Below are positions 60,500 to 64,000 of a DNA stretch of 64,000 nucleotides, one piece after another. The notes beneath the pieces are model-generated. The model was not told where the DNA came from. It saw nothing but the letters and a program-made list of their open reading frames with translations, and did not search any database. Source of the DNA: Branchiostoma floridae. Taxonomy: Eukaryota > Chordata > Leptocardii > Amphioxiformes > Branchiostomatidae. Made by a program: the position numbers and the translations under genes. Location: positions 284,062 to 348,061 of the forward strand of contig NC_049986.1 in the NCBI RefSeq assembly GCF_000003815.2. Direction: 5' to 3'. Each line of letters starts with the position of its first letter. Position 1 is the first letter of the stretch.

Positions 60500-62767
60500 G
60501 GTATCTCCGAAGCTACAGATGAATAATTTAGTCAGGAATCTTACGAAGCGCTACTAGTAATTGAAGTATTATATAGAAAAGCCTATCACTTTCTGATTAA
60601 ATTGTTTCATAGTCACATGATTTGTGCTGCACCCTGGAAAAGTTGCTGGGCAGAAATGCTATATTTAGTAACTCTAAACTTTATACATCAACCGAAATGC
60701 TACCTGTAGTACTCTGGGGTACAACAAGTACTAAATCATATTTTTCTCATCGTTGAAAATACTTGTGAAGTTTTAAGACCAGCCTTTACGAGTTCTAAAG
60801 ACCACGATGTCTTAAAAGGGCCTAAATCATGGGAACACCCGGGTGCCCATGTCATTCTTCCGATCCATATTTAATTGAGCATGCGGTTACCAATGGTTAC
60901 AACGTGCGACCACGCCTTAATTTTCTTCTGTCTATTGTAATGTGAGCCAATGCCAGCGATGCGCAACTTTCTGTCCAGTTCTAATACGGCGGGTGTCTTC
61001 ACTTGTAACAGACCAATGGTTCCTACCATATGTTTTGCTGAATTCCTTCGTTCAGACGTCATTTGTGTAATTCTATCTTAACCACCCCCTCATTGTGTAT
61101 GATCACCAATTTTGCAGGGGATGTTATACACGTAAAACCGTAATCACCACTATCATTTAGGTATCATCGTGACATAATCTGGCATTCGTTCAGACGTCAT
61201 TTGTGCAATTCTATTGGCTTGAACCGTCTAAACAGGGTATTCCCAAAGTTTATATATATATACCGAGAGAGAGAGAGATAGATAGACGGATAGATAGATA
61301 ATCTATCATCAGGGATCAACCATCTTGGGTCGACAGTATTAAACCTTTGACAAAACGTTTAGATCAAATATGTTGGTACAATTGAATACAAAATAGTGAT
61401 CCCAATTCCATGGCCTTCCCTAATGATATGGTCAATCATGTTGATCCGTAGCTAATTAATTTACATAGTTAATGAAGAAAGTTGAGAAATCATGAAGGTT
61501 ATTTTTTGGTGATGTTCGTGGGTTTGTGGGGAACACACGCTCATACAGTCGTTTGCTATTGGGGTAGGTACTCCTCAATAATACATGAATAAGACTATAT
61601 AGTCTTGAAAAAAGGCATGGTTATTTGGCGATGGGATGAGTTCGTGGAACTCTAGTTTTCGACACAAATTATCACGCTATTTATCATCGAAAATTGATGA
61701 CACCTCAAGGTTAAAAATGACGCGGTCGTTATGGGCAGGGGTATAAGTTAAGTTTTTTTTTCCTTTCCATCCATTAGACCACTTGTGGTCATTTGTGTAT
61801 GTAACCTACGGGTACGAACAGGCAATAAAGATTATTATTATTATCGGTGAATATTCCATTCTTATCCACTTTAAATACTGACAAAAGGATTTGCAATTTT
61901 ATGTGATTTCAAATCTTTCGATTTTCTGTCAGACGAACTACATTTGGTCAATAATCCCGTGGTAAAAATGGAAAGTAAAGAAGAAACAGAAACATACAAG
62001 ACAATTTCATTTGTTACTTTATTTCTTTGGCAATCCACAAATCAAGAAATACGTTAGTAAGAAATGATTTCACATCTGAGAAAAGCATGACACTAACTTG
62101 CCTCGTATTCAAACCTACTGACTCGGCAGATATAATACATGTACATCTGGATACCAGTGAGAAACCTAGTACCGGTGTACAGAATGTAATAGGAGCTTCC
62201 GTAACTCAAGTGGTCTCTGAGTACGCAGGCACATGCGAACCCACAGCGGTGGAAGTTCGCAGCTAAATTACAGGCATCAGGGAAAACCTAAGGACCAAGA
62301 AAAGCAACGAATCCAATTTGCTCGTATATATGGGAATTTGACGACTCTGGGCTCTTTGGAAAAACATTTATACTGGTAATCTGTTTGCATTCATATCTTT
62401 TCAACCGATGTGGATACTAGAACTTCAATGTGCCGTTTGTGTTGAAAAACAGTTGTAACAGTTAGGTATTCAATGCATATTTTGGTCATTTGCTCAACCT
62501 TTCAAACCACTAAGGTTTCATAATAAATGCACCTGTTTTTTTTTTCAAACTTTTTTTTATTCGCACACTCCAATCAGTTTTAGGGTTCACAGAGGATGTC
62601 ATCCATATGATGTAATCAAGGTGGCCTGACTAAGACACGTCAGAATAACAACCAACTTGCAGCTCTTTAACGTATTTCTACCAGGTCACAGTTGTTATCC
62701 CAGCTAATTAAGTCGAAAGGTCAACAATAACTGACATCTAAAAAGAGATCTAGAGTTTGGCAAAAAA
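60500..62767. other. No gene seen; microsatellites and a LINE 3' tail
   Basis: A TA/GA/GATA microsatellite lies at 61250-61305. At about 61740-61845 an AATAAAG with an (ATT)n tail looks like the 3' end of a CR1/L2-type LINE. A 36-bp direct repeat (CGTTCAGACGTCATTTGTG) occurs at about 61050 and 61190. A solo TIR-like end (GAACTCTAG) is at 61650. No exon supported. Confidence 0.4.
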
Positions 62768-62899
62768 ATGTCGCCTTCACATACCTACAGACAACAGAAA
62801 CTGCATGAAACCGTCCATTGTTCTTATCAGTGTGTGTTACACAAAGACTGTTGTCTGAAAAAAACGGAGGCCCTCACGTGAGTAAGTCAGTAGCGAGTC

Positions 62900-63068
62900 C
62901 TGATTGGTCGGACCATTTAAATTTGCATAACAGTAAAACGCGTCTGTCTGGAATGTCTGGAGCTTTCGTAGCAGATACGCACACACTTCTGCGTCCAAGT
63001 CTAAGCAAGAGAGTTACATCTATCTCTTTGTCTTCGGGGAAGGAATCATTACCGCCAATATTCACAAG
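62900..63068 (+). promoter_or_regulatory. Putative promoter and first exon (right copy)
   Basis: Inverted CCAAT (ATTGG 62903-62907), octamer ATTTGCAT (62921-62928), and donor CACAAG|GTAAGA (exon end 63068), in the same order and spacing as the left copy. Any downstream exons lie beyond the window. Confidence 0.45.
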
Positions 63069-63879
63069 GTAAGACTGTTCTCTTTGTTTCTATCTCTTGC
63101 CTGTCGGCTGCCCTCGTTTATTCTGGCTAAGGACAATATTGTACGTTCCCGTTTCGTTCCGCAAATTAGCACTCGCACACAAAATGGTAGCCACTACCAG
63201 GCTTCGCATGTCGCTGGAAAATAGTTGAAATTGGCCATATAGTAGTCTGTGTAACACAAACTCCGCTGTCCAGGGCTCTAACTGGCCCCAGGGGGCCAGC
63301 GGATGTTTGGCGGGCTGCTATAAGCGAGATTTAATCAGGCTAGCCATATAGACAGATAACACATAAAGTTAATTATGTCCTGTGTCTCTAACTGTAGGTT
63401 TAGGCACCTGGTGCTTTGTCTGCCTGACAAATTTTTAGTATTTTCTTTTGACATGTGGAGCCTGATAGAGAATAACAAAATGAAACAGTGTTTATTTGCC
63501 TCAGCACGATGTTTTGTGTCCTTTCAAAATCACTGACCGATAGAAAAAGGTCAAATATCCGTCATCTTCAAGCAGTTCCACGTATACCAGGTGCAGGGCA
63601 GTAACCAAAGAGCCAAACTGTGTCTAACGCACCCCGGAGATTTTGAACCTGTAACGTCCATGACCTTTGACCGGTGTATGTAATTAGGGCTATTATTAGG
63701 TTAGACCATACGGAGGTGGGGCTTGCATAGATTAACTGGTTAGTCGAGCCCTGATTGGTTGAGGCTAATGAAACCAATCCGCTTATTGGCTAAGTAGATA
63801 TTCTATTGTTATGTTAGTTAAGCTTGGAAGATGCACTTGTCTGCTCAGTCAGTTCGAGACCTTGGATTCAGGTTTGTGA

Positions 63880-64000
63880 ACGTGTTAGATAGTCCCTCTG
63901 TAGCATGTAAGGTTGTGTAGCTTGTAGTGTAATACTTTGACTATGGAGTCAGGTATGTGAACGTGTTAGATAGTCCCTCTGTAGCATGTAAGGTTGTGTA
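63880..64000. repeat. 81-bp satellite, inverted copy, truncated by window end
   Basis: GTGAACGTGTTAGATAGTCC and GTAGCATGTAAGGTTGTG are the reverse complement of the 6541-7021 satellite. One full unit and part of a second are visible. Confidence 0.92.

Larger units (their letters stand above)
62768..64000 (+). repeat. Right arm of the long inverted duplication, running off the window
   Basis: Plus-strand counterpart of 6541-7812 in opposite orientation: promoter-like block, first exon, intron and 81-bp satellite in the same order. It has an extra stretch of about 110 bp at 63242-63350 flanked by CCATATAG, an 8-bp repeat compatible with a hAT-type insertion. The satellite begins near 63880 and continues past 64000. 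Confidence 0.85.

Noticed and set aside
63285-63320. CTCF-like site (CCAGGGGGCCAGCG)
   Set aside because: A short match inside an apparent small insertion, absent from the other arm; not supportable without binding data.

Overview
The window looks like nuclear DNA from a deuterostome, most likely a cephalochordate (amphioxus). This is inferred from three things: extensive extracellular domain shuffling (kringle, LDLa, F5/8C and CUB modules, almost all on phase-1 exons), leucine-rich-repeat receptor genes, and a very dense and varied load of mobile elements and satellites. There is one assembly gap of 511 N.

Layout. 0-9 kb: dispersed repeats, a LINE 3' fragment, an 81-bp satellite, a duplicated promoter/first-exon block (inverted copy at 62.8-64 kb), 163-bp tandem repeats and a tandem-duplicated promoter-like block. 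9-15 kb: a tRNA-derived SINE, the gap with G/C-rich flanks, a long hairpin and a LINE 3' end. 15.5-17.6 kb: a Penelope-like element (PLE) with long inverted ends, hammerhead-like motifs and a TTAA-flanked DNA element inside its GIY-YIG coding region. It sits in the stop-codon region of a small spliced gene (17.6-18.6 kb, minus) for a 101-aa secreted Arg-rich precursor. 19.1-24.4 kb: a nearly full-length, frameshifted Tx1/L1-like LINE (minus). 27.2-29.9 kb: an 877-aa single-exon LRR receptor with a mucin-like stalk, one membrane span and a repetitive tyrosine-rich tail. 34 kb: first coding exon of a second LRR protein (minus).

36.7-60.4 kb: one large minus-strand gene. I could join 15 coding exons (3,012 nt, 1,003 aa) with consistent splice phases: signal peptide, Pro/Thr repeats, kringle, 4 LDLa, F5/8C-like, kringle, 3 LDLa, CUB, PPGG repeats, stop. 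Its introns hold two decayed LDLa exons, a LINE remnant, a foldback element, a TIR element and a complete L1 retrotransposon (48.3-54.4 kb) whose two main ORFs are both open. A likely 5' untranslated exon lies near 60.3 kb. 60.5-64 kb is mostly non-coding and ends in the inverted copy of the 6.5-7.8 kb block.

The cellular genes all look extracellular or cell-surface: a modular secreted protein, two LRR proteins and a cationic peptide precursor. This would fit recognition or adhesion at the body surface or in the immune system, but that is inference. The most novel items are the LRR receptor with the repeated YMSL/YTNI tail, the mosaic gene with its exon birth-and-decay record, and the Arg8 peptide precursor.
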